Both the position numbers and the translations under genes were made by a program. 21,404 nt of DNA, taken from Candidatus Cloacimonadota bacterium. Its GTDB lineage: Bacteria > Cloacimonadota > Cloacimonadia > Cloacimonadales > WRIO01. Each line of letters starts with the position of its first letter. The first letter of the stretch is position 1. The notes below the pieces were generated by a model that saw nothing but the letters and a program-made list of their open reading frames with translations, had not been told where the DNA came from and did not search any database. Below, piece after piece: positions 14,683 to 21,404 of this stretch. Location of the stretch: the NCBI GenBank assembly GCA_023230175.1, contig JALNXV010000016.1:1-21404 (forward strand), given 5' to 3'.

Positions 14683-16017
14683 ATGATTTCCGATAGCTAT
14701 GATGTAATCGTCGCAGGCGGTGGAACAGCAGGAATCCCGGCAGCCATTGCAGCTGCACGCAATGGTGCAAAGGCACTGATCATCGAGGAAAACGGACACC
14801 TTGGAGGAACTGCAGTGATGGGGGTTCCTTTCCTCGGTGCATTCGATGGAAACGGCAAGCAGGTTGCATGCGGTCTCTTTCAGGAGATTGTCCAGAGACT
14901 GATTGACGAAAACGGAAGCATCGGCCACGTTCATGGAGCCAGATGGGCAAACGGACGTGAGTTCGTCCTTACACCTTTCGACAGTGAAATCTTCAAGTAT
15001 GCAGCTCAGGAAATGGTTCTGGAATCAGGTGCGGAAATTCTGCTTCATAGCTTCATCACTGGCGTTTCAATGGACGGAAATCGAGTAACTGGTGTTGATA
15101 TCACCAGCAAATCAGGAACAAAGCACATCAATGCGAAAGCAATAATCGACTGCACTGGAGATGCTGATATCGCCAGTCTTTGCGGTGCGGAAACCCTGAA
15201 GAAAACGCATGTTCAGAATTCATCTATCCTCTTCACCTTGAATGGCGTGGACACCCAGCGATTGGAGAAAGCCCTTGAAAAGGGCGAGAACATCAATGGG
15301 TGGGGCTCATGGCACACCCGTACAGTCGAAGCGAGGAAACTGGACTCAGGCTCTCAGTCATATGTACATATTGCCGGGCATTTCACACCTTTCGGCAACG
15401 ACAAGGAAGTTACATTCACTGCAGTCTCAGGGCGTGATGGAGAAGTCTACCTTAATGCATCCAGAATAACCGGAATAGACGGCACTGACTCCGAAAGCCT
15501 CACTCATGGCGAGATTGAGGAAAGGCGTAACATCCATGCACTCGTTCAAGGATTAAGAGAGAACGTCCCTGGGTTCGAACATGCTTATGTATCAAAGACA
15601 TCTGAACTTGGCATCAGAGAAAGCAGAACGATAATCGGGGACTACTTCCTCACAGGAGAAGATACATTCGGCGGAAAAGACTTCCCAGACTCAATCGCCC
15701 GTGGTGCCTACCCTTCTGATATCCATGATCCCAAAGGCGGCCGGACTCAGTTCATATTCATCAAGGGAGGCGGGAGCTACGGAATTCCGTATCGATGCCT
15801 GCTTCCTAAAGAAATCGAAGGTCTTCTGGTAGCTGGCCGAACAATTTCAGCTGCTCAGGATGCAAACGGAACAGTCCGTCTGCAGAGCACCGTAATCTGC
15901 CAGGGCCAAGCTGCTGGTACAGCAGCTGCACTTGCAGTCAAGAACAGAACAACTCCAAGACTCGTCAATATAAACACATTGAGGAACACATTGACAAGCC
16001 AGGGAGCCTGCATCTGA
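14683..16017 (+). CDS. FAD-dependent oxidoreductase
   Basis: 444-residue flavoprotein of the FAD_oxidored type. The dinucleotide-binding start is VAGGGTAGIPAAIAAARNG (10-28) with the acidic strand end IIEE, and the HLGGTAVMG segment contacts FAD. An AIIDCTGDADIA stretch sits in the middle, and the C-terminal FAD segment has LLVAGRTISA followed by QSTVICQGQAAGTAAALA. Relatives are often encoded near sugar and polyol catabolism genes with unknown substrate. No signal peptide. Start at 14683 is supported by AAAGGA nine bases upstream. It is followed after 24 bases by an MFS gene, forming a two-gene unit that may depend on read-through of the hairpin just before it. Confidence 0.92.
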   Translation: MISDSYDVIVAGGGTAGIPAAIAAARNGAKALIIEENGHLGGTAVMGVPFLGAFDGNGKQVACGLFQEIVQRLIDENGSIGHVHGARWANGREFVLTPFDSEIFKYAAQEMVLESGAEILLHSFITGVSMDGNRVTGVDITSKSGTKHINAKAIIDCTGDADIASLCGAETLKKTHVQNSSILFTLNGVDTQRLEKALEKGENINGWGSWHTRTVEARKLDSGSQSYVHIAGHFTPFGNDKEVTFTAVSGRDGEVYLNASRITGIDGTDSESLTHGEIEERRNIHALVQGLRENVPGFEHAYVSKTSELGIRESRTIIGDYFLTGEDTFGGKDFPDSIARGAYPSDIHDPKGGRTQFIFIKGGGSYGIPYRCLLPKEIEGLLVAGRTISAAQDANGTVRLQSTVICQGQAAGTAAALAVKNRTTPRLVNINTLRNTLTSQGACI

Positions 16018-16041
16018 ATCAATCAGATCGAGGATCAGTGA

Positions 16042-17259
16042 ATGCTCAGAATTTGCATTTCGAATTTTCTGTACTATGCCGCTACGGCCTGCTTCTATCC
16101 GTATCTGCAGATCATGCTCAGGAACAACGGATTCTCGCATTCGCTGACAGGTCTTATCCTTGGGGCAAGCTTCATCCCGATGATCTTCTTCCCATTGATT
16201 CTTTCACATCTTGCTGATAGAAGCGGAAAATGCCGGCTGCTTGTAATCGGCTGTGCCTTGGCATCTGCCATTCTGTTCTTTCCTTTGTCGTCTTCGAGCA
16301 AATTCATCATCTGTCTCCTGGCAGTACCGATCTGCCGGGGAATTCACAGCTCAATCAGCCCGCTGATTGATTCGATGTCGACAATCGCCTACAAAGGTGA
16401 TTCCTTCAAGTACTCAATCATCAGAGGCATAGGAACCGGAGGATATATTGCTTCCTGCCTTATTGTTGGCTTTCTGGGACTGGTCAACACGAATTCCAAT
16501 GCATCGGTGAGAACTATGTACCTCAGCCTGATGGCTGCCTTGATCATTTCTCTTTTCTTCCTTCCCTCGATGTTTGATTCAGGCAAGAATCAATCCGGCA
16601 AAGAAAAAGGCAATTCAAAAATAGCCCTGACAAAGGATCAGAAGAAAGACATCATTCTGTTCTTCACAGCAATAATGCTTTTCAAATGCGGCAACAGCCC
16701 GACAGGACTTCTTTCCTCGTACATGACCGAAGTCCTTCATTTCGGAGATAGATTCATCATATTCAATTCCATCGGTTCCATTTTCGAGATGGCAGCAATG
16801 ATTATCTGCGGCAAGCTGCTTGAGAAGAACAAGATACGCCCATATTCGCTGATCATGCTCGGGGCATTGGCACTGATTTTTCGCCTCCTGATCTATAGAT
16901 ACTTCAAATCCGTTGCTGGCTTCGTCATAGCTCAGTCGCTTCACGGTCTTTCCTTCGGAGGGTTCCAGATAGCTTCAATCAAATACATCTCCAATGCAGT
17001 TCCGAAAGAGAAGACATCTTCTGCGATAGGAATCTATGAGGGGATAGGCTCTGCCCTTCCTGGGGCAATCGGGAACGCAATCGGAGGCGCTGTGATTCAG
17101 AATTTCGGATATGACAGCCTTTTCACTTCATTTGCAATCATCACAGCAGCAAGCCTGTTGGTCTTCATAGCTGGAAGAAAGAGGCTTGAAAGCTTCTCAT
17201 TATGCGATGAACACAAACTGGATCAGCAGCATGTAGCAGACTGTCCCACCGGCAATTGA
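16042..17259 (+). CDS. MFS transporter (MFS_1-like/LacY-like group)
   Basis: 405-residue inner-membrane protein with about twelve helices and a loop 2-3 motif [14 protein letters not shown] near residues 55-68. The start ([32 protein letters not shown]) resembles the nucleoside/oligosaccharide:H+ symporter-like group. A polar loop rich in Lys and Asn near 178-200 separates the two halves. Ribosome site AGGAT. The last 60 bases overlap the convergent azlD-like gene, giving a hydrophilic tail ([12 protein letters not shown] and on) that is probably not functional. Likely imports the oxidoreductase's substrate; this is inferred from adjacency only. Confidence 0.88.
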   Translation: MLRICISNFLYYAATACFYPYLQIMLRNNGFSHSLTGLILGASFIPMIFFPLILSHLADRSGKCRLLVIGCALASAILFFPLSSSSKFIICLLAVPICRGIHSSISPLIDSMSTIAYKGDSFKYSIIRGIGTGGYIASCLIVGFLGLVNTNSNASVRTMYLSLMAALIISLFFLPSMFDSGKNQSGKEKGNSKIALTKDQKKDIILFFTAIMLFKCGNSPTGLLSSYMTEVLHFGDRFIIFNSIGSIFEMAAMIICGKLLEKNKIRPYSLIMLGALALIFRLLIYRYFKSVAGFVIAQSLHGLSFGGFQIASIKYISNAVPKEKTSSAIGIYEGIGSALPGAIGNAIGGAVIQNFGYDSLFTSFAIITAASLLVFIAGRKRLESFSLCDEHKLDQQHVADCPTGN

Positions 17260-17535
17260 AAGAAGCATCTGATGCTTGAAAAGATGAAGCAGCATCACAA
17301 CAGCAATCGCAATCAGCTCAGGAAGTCCATGGCTGCCTGAAACGATGCTCACATCCTTCAGGCAATAGATCACCAGCAGCCCGAACATCGCAGACGGAAG
17401 CACCTTTCCCAGATACTGAACGTATTTCGGCGTAGGTTTGTCAGAATGGAATATCATGAACGGGAGGAAGCGAGTAAGCATCGTTCCAAGAACCACTATC
17501 ACTATTGTGATTATCTGCTGCGCAAGAGTCATCAT
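17200..17535 (-). CDS. azlD: AzlD-family branched-chain amino acid export subunit
   Basis: 111-residue protein with four hydrophobic segments and the AzlD hallmark TRFLPFMIF near residues 21-29. AzlD partners AzlC to export branched-chain amino acids. Its ATG overlaps the TGA of azlC by four bases (ATGA), and the ribosome site GGAGGCGAGG lies in azlC, so the two are translationally coupled. A second ATG follows directly, so the start may be three bases later. The 3' end overlaps the convergent MFS gene by 60 bases. Confidence 0.88.
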   Translation of the reverse strand: MMTLAQQIITIVIVVLGTMLTRFLPFMIFHSDKPTPKYVQYLGKVLPSAMFGLLVIYCLKDVSIVSGSHGLPELIAIAVVMLLHLFKHQMLLSIAGGTVCYMLLIQFVFIA

Positions 17536-18251
17536 GATGCCTCGCCTCCATTCTCAATCGGCTTGCGAAGAACAGTCAGCAGGGCGACTATCGCAAGCAT
17601 TGCCGGAATGATGAAGTTTTCAGAACCGAAAGCAAACAGGCAAAGCACCGATGCTCCAATTCCTATCAAGCTGCTTTCATGATGCTTCTCGCTCTGCCAT
17701 TGATTGAGGAATATCACTACGAACATTGCAGTCATGACGAATTCAAGCCCTTTGGTATTGAAATGAATCAGCGAGCCAAAGATGCCGCCAAGCGTCGCTC
17801 CGAAGAACCAGTAGAAGTGATTCAGCAGAGTGACGAAGAACATGAACCACCCTCTGTCAACATCATGGGGTATCTTGGCCGAGCAGTTGATCGAGAAGCT
17901 TTCATCGCACATTCCGAAGATCAGATAGAATCTCTTCCGACCTGCCATGCGGTATCTGTCCAGCATCGATATTCCATAGAATATGTGCCGGGCATTGACC
18001 ATGAGTGTCAGAAGCAGTGCCTGCAATGGATTGAAAGAGCCAAGCAGCAGATTCACCGTGACGAATTCCATAGACCCAGCGAATATCGTCAGGCTCATCA
18101 GCATCGGATACCAGAAACTGAACCCTGATACATTCATGTAGATTCCATAGGTCAATCCAAGGAACCAGAATCCGGCAAGAATCGGAATCGTATAGGGAAA
18201 TGCGCACTTCAGCGCCTTGATCTTTATCTGCTTTGCTGTTTTGTCTTTCAT
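17532..18251 (-). CDS. azlC: AzlC-family branched-chain amino acid export subunit
   Basis: 239 residues, with the AzlC features [20 protein letters not shown] near the start, [11 protein letters not shown], the family signature [10 protein letters not shown] near residues 85-94 and FGMCDESFS. Large membrane subunit of the AzlCD exporter. The ATG at 18251 is chosen; a TTG three codons upstream (18260) is possible, and the ribosome site (GGAA, five bases before the ATG) is weak. A good promoter lies so close that the mRNA leader would be only about ten bases. AzlCD removes excess amino acids, which would suit a cell degrading N-acyl amino acids; that link is inference. Confidence 0.9.
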   Translation of the reverse strand: MKDKTAKQIKIKALKCAFPYTIPILAGFWFLGLTYGIYMNVSGFSFWYPMLMSLTIFAGSMEFVTVNLLLGSFNPLQALLLTLMVNARHIFYGISMLDRYRMAGRKRFYLIFGMCDESFSINCSAKIPHDVDRGWFMFFVTLLNHFYWFFGATLGGIFGSLIHFNTKGLEFVMTAMFVVIFLNQWQSEKHHESSLIGIGASVLCLFAFGSENFIIPAMLAIVALLTVLRKPIENGGEAS

Positions 18252-18267
18252 TATTTCCAATCGCTCA

Positions 18268-18296
18268 ACTATACAGTTTCAGAGGTTTTTTGTAAA
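18268..18296 (-). promoter_or_regulatory. Promoter of azlCD
   Basis: On the minus strand: -35 TTTACA (18291-18296), exactly 17 bases, -10 TATAGT (18268-18273). The predicted start near 18261 coincides with the possible TTG start codon at 18260, so the transcript is nearly leaderless. Confidence 0.7.
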
Positions 18297-18348
18297 AGGG
18301 GAAAAGCAGATATCATTCATGCAGAATCGAGAAAATCAATCCAGTGCT

Positions 18349-19131
18349 CTAGATAAGCTGCTGCAGCACAATGATCAGGCCGTTTATGCCAATGAAGGCG
18401 TAGATGAAGCGTTTGACCAGTTCTGTATTGAGCTTGCTTACCAGAAGATATCCCAAGGCAGTGCCTGCAAGCGCCCCTGCTGCGCTGAATGCTGCATACT
18501 TCAATGATGACCCCTGTGCCTGACCAGAGACAAGCCGCACGGAAAGGCTGACTGCATTGGTTGCCAGAAAGAAGAACTGCGTCGTCGCCAGGTAATCGAT
18601 CTTGTCCTCAAGCGAAGGCGCAAAGTACAAGACCGCCGGCGGACCGCCCATGCTGAAGAAGCCGTTGGCTGCTCCAGAGACGACCCCCATGGCAATGCCT
18701 GTCGGAATCGTAGGCTTCAGATGAATCCGATTGGCAATCAAGGAAAAGTAGATTGACAGCGCAATGAAGAGAAATCCGAGGATGGTCTTCATCAGTCCTG
18801 CATCGAACGAAGCTGAAACAAACGAGCAGACCGATGTGACGATCAGCGATGGAATAAGCGTAGGAAGGCAGACTTTCCATTGAATGTGCCTGAAGCATCG
18901 GATCAGAATCGATGAGGAAAGGACAATGCAGGTTATCTGGCAGATAATCACGGATTGGTTTGAATCGAGAAAGAACGGGAAGATATTCATCATCACGATA
19001 GCCGATCCGAATCCGATGGCAGTCTGAAGGAATGCCCCGGCCAAGCCAGCTGCGCAGAATACTAGATAAACCATGTCCATGTCCGATGATGATAACCTAG
19101 ATGGAATCAAAATGGAATACAGCTCTGGCAT
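18349..19131 (-). CDS. TauE/SafE (TSUP) family membrane transporter
   Basis: 260-residue protein with about eight hydrophobic helices in two halves. Both TSUP repeat motifs are visible: AGLAGAFLQTAIGFGSAIV in the first half and GAANGFFSMGGPPAVLYF in the second. Family members export sulfite, sulfoacetate or other organic anions. The start is uncertain: none of the ATGs at 19131, 19080 or 19074 has a good ribosome site, and homologues usually begin close to the first helix, which favours 19080 or 19074. It precedes azlCD on the same strand, but that unit has its own promoter. Confidence 0.88.
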   Translation of the reverse strand: MPELYSILIPSRLSSSDMDMVYLVFCAAGLAGAFLQTAIGFGSAIVMMNIFPFFLDSNQSVIICQITCIVLSSSILIRCFRHIQWKVCLPTLIPSLIVTSVCSFVSASFDAGLMKTILGFLFIALSIYFSLIANRIHLKPTIPTGIAMGVVSGAANGFFSMGGPPAVLYFAPSLEDKIDYLATTQFFFLATNAVSLSVRLVSGQAQGSSLKYAAFSAAGALAGTALGYLLVSKLNTELVKRFIYAFIGINGLIIVLQQLI

Positions 19132-19188
19132 AAATCAGCCATTTGCAATTCAGTTCTGCCTGATTCCAGCAGCCAACATGAGAGCTAT

Positions 19189-19356
19189 TCAAAAAGATCA
19201 TTCCGAAGGTGCAAATACTTCTTCAAAGGTATGAAAAGGTCATTCCGAAGGTGCAAATACTTCTTCAAAGGTATGAAAAGGTCATGCCGAAGGTGCAAAA
19301 ACTTCTTCAAAGGTATGAAAAGGTCATGCCGAAGGTGCAAAAACCTCTTCAATGGT
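19189..19356 (+). repeat. 42-bp tandem repeat, four copies
   Basis: Four head-to-tail units of exactly 42 bases (starts 19189, 19231, 19273, 19315). Each contains GGTCATNCCGAAGGTGCAAA (first unit differs in its first nine bases) followed by an ACTTCTTCAAAGGT-like end. Units 1 and 2 share ATT and AAT variants, units 3 and 4 share ATG and AAA, and unit 4 has two further changes near its end. This is the main content of the 342-base gene-free stretch 19132-19473. The repeat is open in one plus frame that joins the next gene (units of 14 residues, KRSCRRCKNFFKG-like), but no ribosome site supports translation from there. Confidence 0.95.
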
Positions 19357-19473
19357 ATCCAATGTACCGGTCCAAAATCCCATAGGACACTTGGACATCG
19401 TATGCAAGTCATCCGGCAATCCAAGATTTCCGATGCTATTGAAAAGAACCTGTCTTTAGGAAATACTGAAACC

Positions 19474-20367
19474 ATGAACAGCACATTTGAAAAAGCCAGA
19501 ACATTCGTCTACAGGAACGCACGCCCGCTGGATGCTGCTAGATTCGAATTCCTTTTTGAAAACGGACCTAAGGAACAGGTGCTCAAGTGCCTTGCATGCT
19601 ACCAGAACCCAGATGGCGGATTCGGCCACGCGCTTGAGATGGATTGCTTGAATCCAAATTCATCGCCAATGCAGACATGGGCAGCGACGGACATTATCAG
19701 AGAGCTTGGAATAACACGCCATCCAATTATTGATAGAATCATTTCATATCTTGAAAGCAAAGCTGACTTCTCGGGTTCGCTTTGGTACAAAAGCCTTGCC
19801 TCGAACAAGGAATATCCACATGCACCATGGTGGGAGACCGATGCAGACACGACAGGGGGAGACGACTACAACCCGTCGGCATCGCTGGCAGGCTTTCTCG
19901 TCCGCTATTCACCAGAAGAATCCAGTTCTTTCAAACTGGGACTCAGAATCACAGAAGAGGCAGAAAAAGCGCTGTTGGATTGCAGATTGCCGCATCAGAT
20001 GAATATGGTGAATCTTGATGAAATGCGTGAAGACCTTGAAAGCAAAGGAATGAACACATCAGAACTTGAAGCAGCGCTATCGCCGATCATCACTGAAATG
20101 ATCGAGCATGATACTTCGCTGTGGGGAAAGGAATACGTGGACATGCCATCATGGCACATCCAAAGTTCAGACTCGCCATGGCTTGAACCGAACAGAGCAA
20201 TAGCCGAAGCGGAAAGAGCATTTCTGATCAAGACACAGCTCGAAGATGGATCATGGCCCATAACATGGACCTGGAAGGATTATCCTGAGCAATGGGCAAT
20301 CACGAAGAACTGGTGGAAGAGCGAACGGATCATCCGCAACCTCCGTTTCATCAGAGCTTTGAATTGA
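19474..20367 (+). CDS. Alpha/alpha-toroid (prenyltransferase/squalene-cyclase-like) protein
   Basis: 297 residues, no signal peptide and no membrane helix. The CYQNPDGGFGHALEMDC segment near residues 41-57 and QLEDGSWPITWTW near the C-terminus are the QxxDGGF/QxxDGSW-type repeats of terpenoid-cyclase and prenyltransferase toroids. Relatives in Firmicutes and spirochaetes are annotated as prenyltransferase-like without known function, and I see no DxDD or DDxxD motif proving a terpenoid reaction. Start at 19474 (MNSTFEKAR) is chosen because AGGAAA lies ten bases upstream; an in-frame extension back through the tandem repeat to 19231 lacks support. It abuts the convergent membrane-protein gene with no base between their stop codons. 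Confidence 0.75.
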   Translation: MNSTFEKARTFVYRNARPLDAARFEFLFENGPKEQVLKCLACYQNPDGGFGHALEMDCLNPNSSPMQTWAATDIIRELGITRHPIIDRIISYLESKADFSGSLWYKSLASNKEYPHAPWWETDADTTGGDDYNPSASLAGFLVRYSPEESSSFKLGLRITEEAEKALLDCRLPHQMNMVNLDEMREDLESKGMNTSELEAALSPIITEMIEHDTSLWGKEYVDMPSWHIQSSDSPWLEPNRAIAEAERAFLIKTQLEDGSWPITWTWKDYPEQWAITKNWWKSERIIRNLRFIRALN

Positions 20368-21003
20368 TCAGATGATTCCTAGCGGAACAAGAATCACAAG
20401 CAACGCGATATCCACTATCACCATGATTCCAATGAACTTCTTCTGAGTGGCAGGCTTTGCATCATATGTTAGATAGCTTGCAAGGAAGAACGGAATGTAT
20501 GTAGTGATGAAAACCGGAATTGCGCCCCACCACTTGTACACCCATATGAAAGCCGGAGTCGATGCAAGGAATATCTCGATCAGAGAGAAAAGCAGCGCAG
20601 AACCGAGAGCGAAAGCAATCCGGTTGTTCATGCCGAGAATCTTCATGTTCTTGTCTTCCGGCAGAAGCTTGCTTGTGAAACCGGCGATTGCGAACATCAT
20701 GGAAAGCTCCCAGCTCACACCGATGAGCAGGATGTATGAAGTGCTTTCAGGAGAGACTGTCCAAAGGGCATAGCCTGAGAAATAGCAGATCACTGCATTC
20801 AGAATCTCATAGAACCAATGAACAGAATACAGAGCAAGGGCAGCTGCGATTGCCTTGTAGTTCTTCTGCTTGAACTCATTGATGTACAGAATCACGACAA
20901 TCGCCAGCAAGGCGATGAAGCTCCAGTTGAAATTGTCCGTGCTGCGGACAACAGTCTTTGCAGCATCTGCCATCGGCTTGTACTTCGGGTCTCCAAACAG
21001 CAT
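20368..21003 (-). CDS. Six-helix membrane protein of unknown function
   Basis: 211 residues, not recognised. A hydrophilic N-terminus of about 25 residues (LFGDPKYKPMADAAKTVVRS) precedes about six hydrophobic helices, several rich in aromatic residues (SVHWFYEILNAVICYFSGYALW; WVYKWWGAIPVFITTYIPFFLASYL). The last helix ends in PLGII at the C-terminus. Start at 21003 is supported by AAAGGAG seven bases upstream. The ATG lies two bases after the stop codon of the broken DUF1703-type frame upstream, and its ribosome site lies inside that frame. Transport or sensing roles are possible but nothing in the sequence decides. Confidence 0.8.
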   Translation of the reverse strand: MLFGDPKYKPMADAAKTVVRSTDNFNWSFIALLAIVVILYINEFKQKNYKAIAAALALYSVHWFYEILNAVICYFSGYALWTVSPESTSYILLIGVSWELSMMFAIAGFTSKLLPEDKNMKILGMNNRIAFALGSALLFSLIEIFLASTPAFIWVYKWWGAIPVFITTYIPFFLASYLTYDAKPATQKKFIGIMVIVDIALLVILVPLGII

Positions 21004-21005
21004 AA

Positions 21006-21404
21006 TCAAACTCCTTTACTCACAGTATCTATACGGCATCTGTGCTCTTTGTCATCAGTGCTGTAGTCTATGCAGCAGACAATAACCTTGGAATAATCCT
21101 CGAAGAAGCTCATGTACTTCTTCCGATTTATCTAGACAATCCCTTCATCTACGCTTCGGTTCCACTTGAGCTCGATGATCATCGGAATCACATCGCATCC
21201 TACCCTCGGGACAAACGCCGCATCGGCATACCCCTTGCCAGATGAGAACTCCCTCCTGACGAGGTAGTAACGGGATGCCGCATAGTATGCAACTCTTATG
21301 ACCACTGCAAGATCGGATTCGCTGCTGTAAGTGATGAACGATGAAAGCTGATCATGGGAGGCATCCGCGATCGAAGCAACCTTGGTCTCGTCACCAGCCC
21401 AGGT
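21006..21404 (-). pseudogene. DUF1703-type AAA-ATPase/PD-(D/E)XK nuclease-like gene, 3' part, with in-frame amber codon
   Basis: The minus strand reads from the right edge as an open frame containing LAVVIRVAYYAASRYYLVRR, GKGYADAAFVP and PMIIELKWNRSVDEGIV, then TAG at 21132-21134. In the same frame it continues INRKKYMSFFEDYSKVIV, CCIDYSTDDKEHRCRID, to TGA at 21006-21008. This is the C-terminal nuclease-like domain of DUF1703 proteins: the Asp in YAD and the ELK pair form the PD-(D/E)XK core, and the family usually reads A-x-QI-x-x-K-x-Y after it. The amber codon takes the place of the expected Gln, one C-to-T change from CAG. The 5' part lies outside the window. Confidence 0.85.

Noticed and set aside
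19189..19356. Possible CRISPR array
   Set aside because: The units are contiguous 42-base tandem copies with no unique spacers, and no cas genes are nearby.
19231..19473. N-terminal extension of the toroid protein through the tandem repeat
   Set aside because: The frame is open, but no ribosome site precedes the repeat ATGs, the peptide is extremely basic and unlike the family, and a good ribosome site precedes the ATG at 19474.
19185..19484. 99-codon minus-strand frame through the repeat (LRHDLFIPLKKFLH-like units)
   Set aside because: Starts on GTG without a ribosome site; the repeated peptide follows from the DNA repeat alone.

Overview
The window looks like an accessory catabolic and transport region from a fermentative, probably host-associated spirochaete. 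A Sphaerochaeta-like member of the Spirochaetota is my best guess. The reasons are the solute-binding protein's signal peptide ending in FAQGG-TE, the mix of carbohydrate ABC, LacI, FGGY and DeoR genes, base composition near 46-48 % GC, strong AGGAGG-type ribosome sites, and a DUF1703-type gene at the right edge. No rRNA, tRNA or housekeeping marker is present, so this placement is inference. I see no tRNA, rRNA, CRISPR array, insertion sequence or phage gene.

Left part, 1-7.8 kb. A sugar-type ABC importer (binding protein, permease, and the first codons of a second permease) runs leftward from a strong promoter. It is divergent from a LacI-family regulator, and the 331-base gap between them holds two identical 14-bp palindromes and a third LacI-type palindrome. 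Convergent to the regulator is a tight leftward operon, read as SIS-domain isomerase, DeoR regulator, FGGY sugar kinase, MFS transporter.

Middle part, 7.8-14 kb. A leftward D-aminoacylase-type amidohydrolase is divergent from a rightward operon of an archaeal-type triosephosphate isomerase homologue, an EamA transporter, an M20 amidohydrolase and a neutral-ceramidase-like hydrolase. The SIS operon and the D-aminoacylase have leftward promoters carrying the same 33-bp element, which suggests common control. Together, three hydrolases of the deacylase type, a sugar kinase, two sugar-phosphate isomerase-like proteins and several transporters suggest a pathway that imports an N-acylated or otherwise amide-linked compound, deacylates it, phosphorylates a carbohydrate part and isomerises it toward glycolysis. 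The substrate cannot be read from the sequence.

Right part, 14-21.4 kb. A long YjbQ-family protein with GC-richer codon use is followed by a terminator-like hairpin, a FAD-dependent oxidoreductase and a second MFS transporter. These converge with, and overlap, an AzlCD branched-chain amino acid exporter, which sits downstream of a TauE/SafE exporter. Then come a four-copy 42-bp tandem repeat, an alpha/alpha-toroid (prenyltransferase-like) protein, a six-helix membrane protein of unknown role, and the 3' part of a DUF1703-type (PD-(D/E)XK nuclease-like) gene broken by one in-frame amber codon.

Genes are closely packed. Two convergent pairs overlap at their 3' ends, and the only gene-free stretches over 300 bases are 2466-2796 (promoters and operators) and 19132-19473 (tandem repeat).
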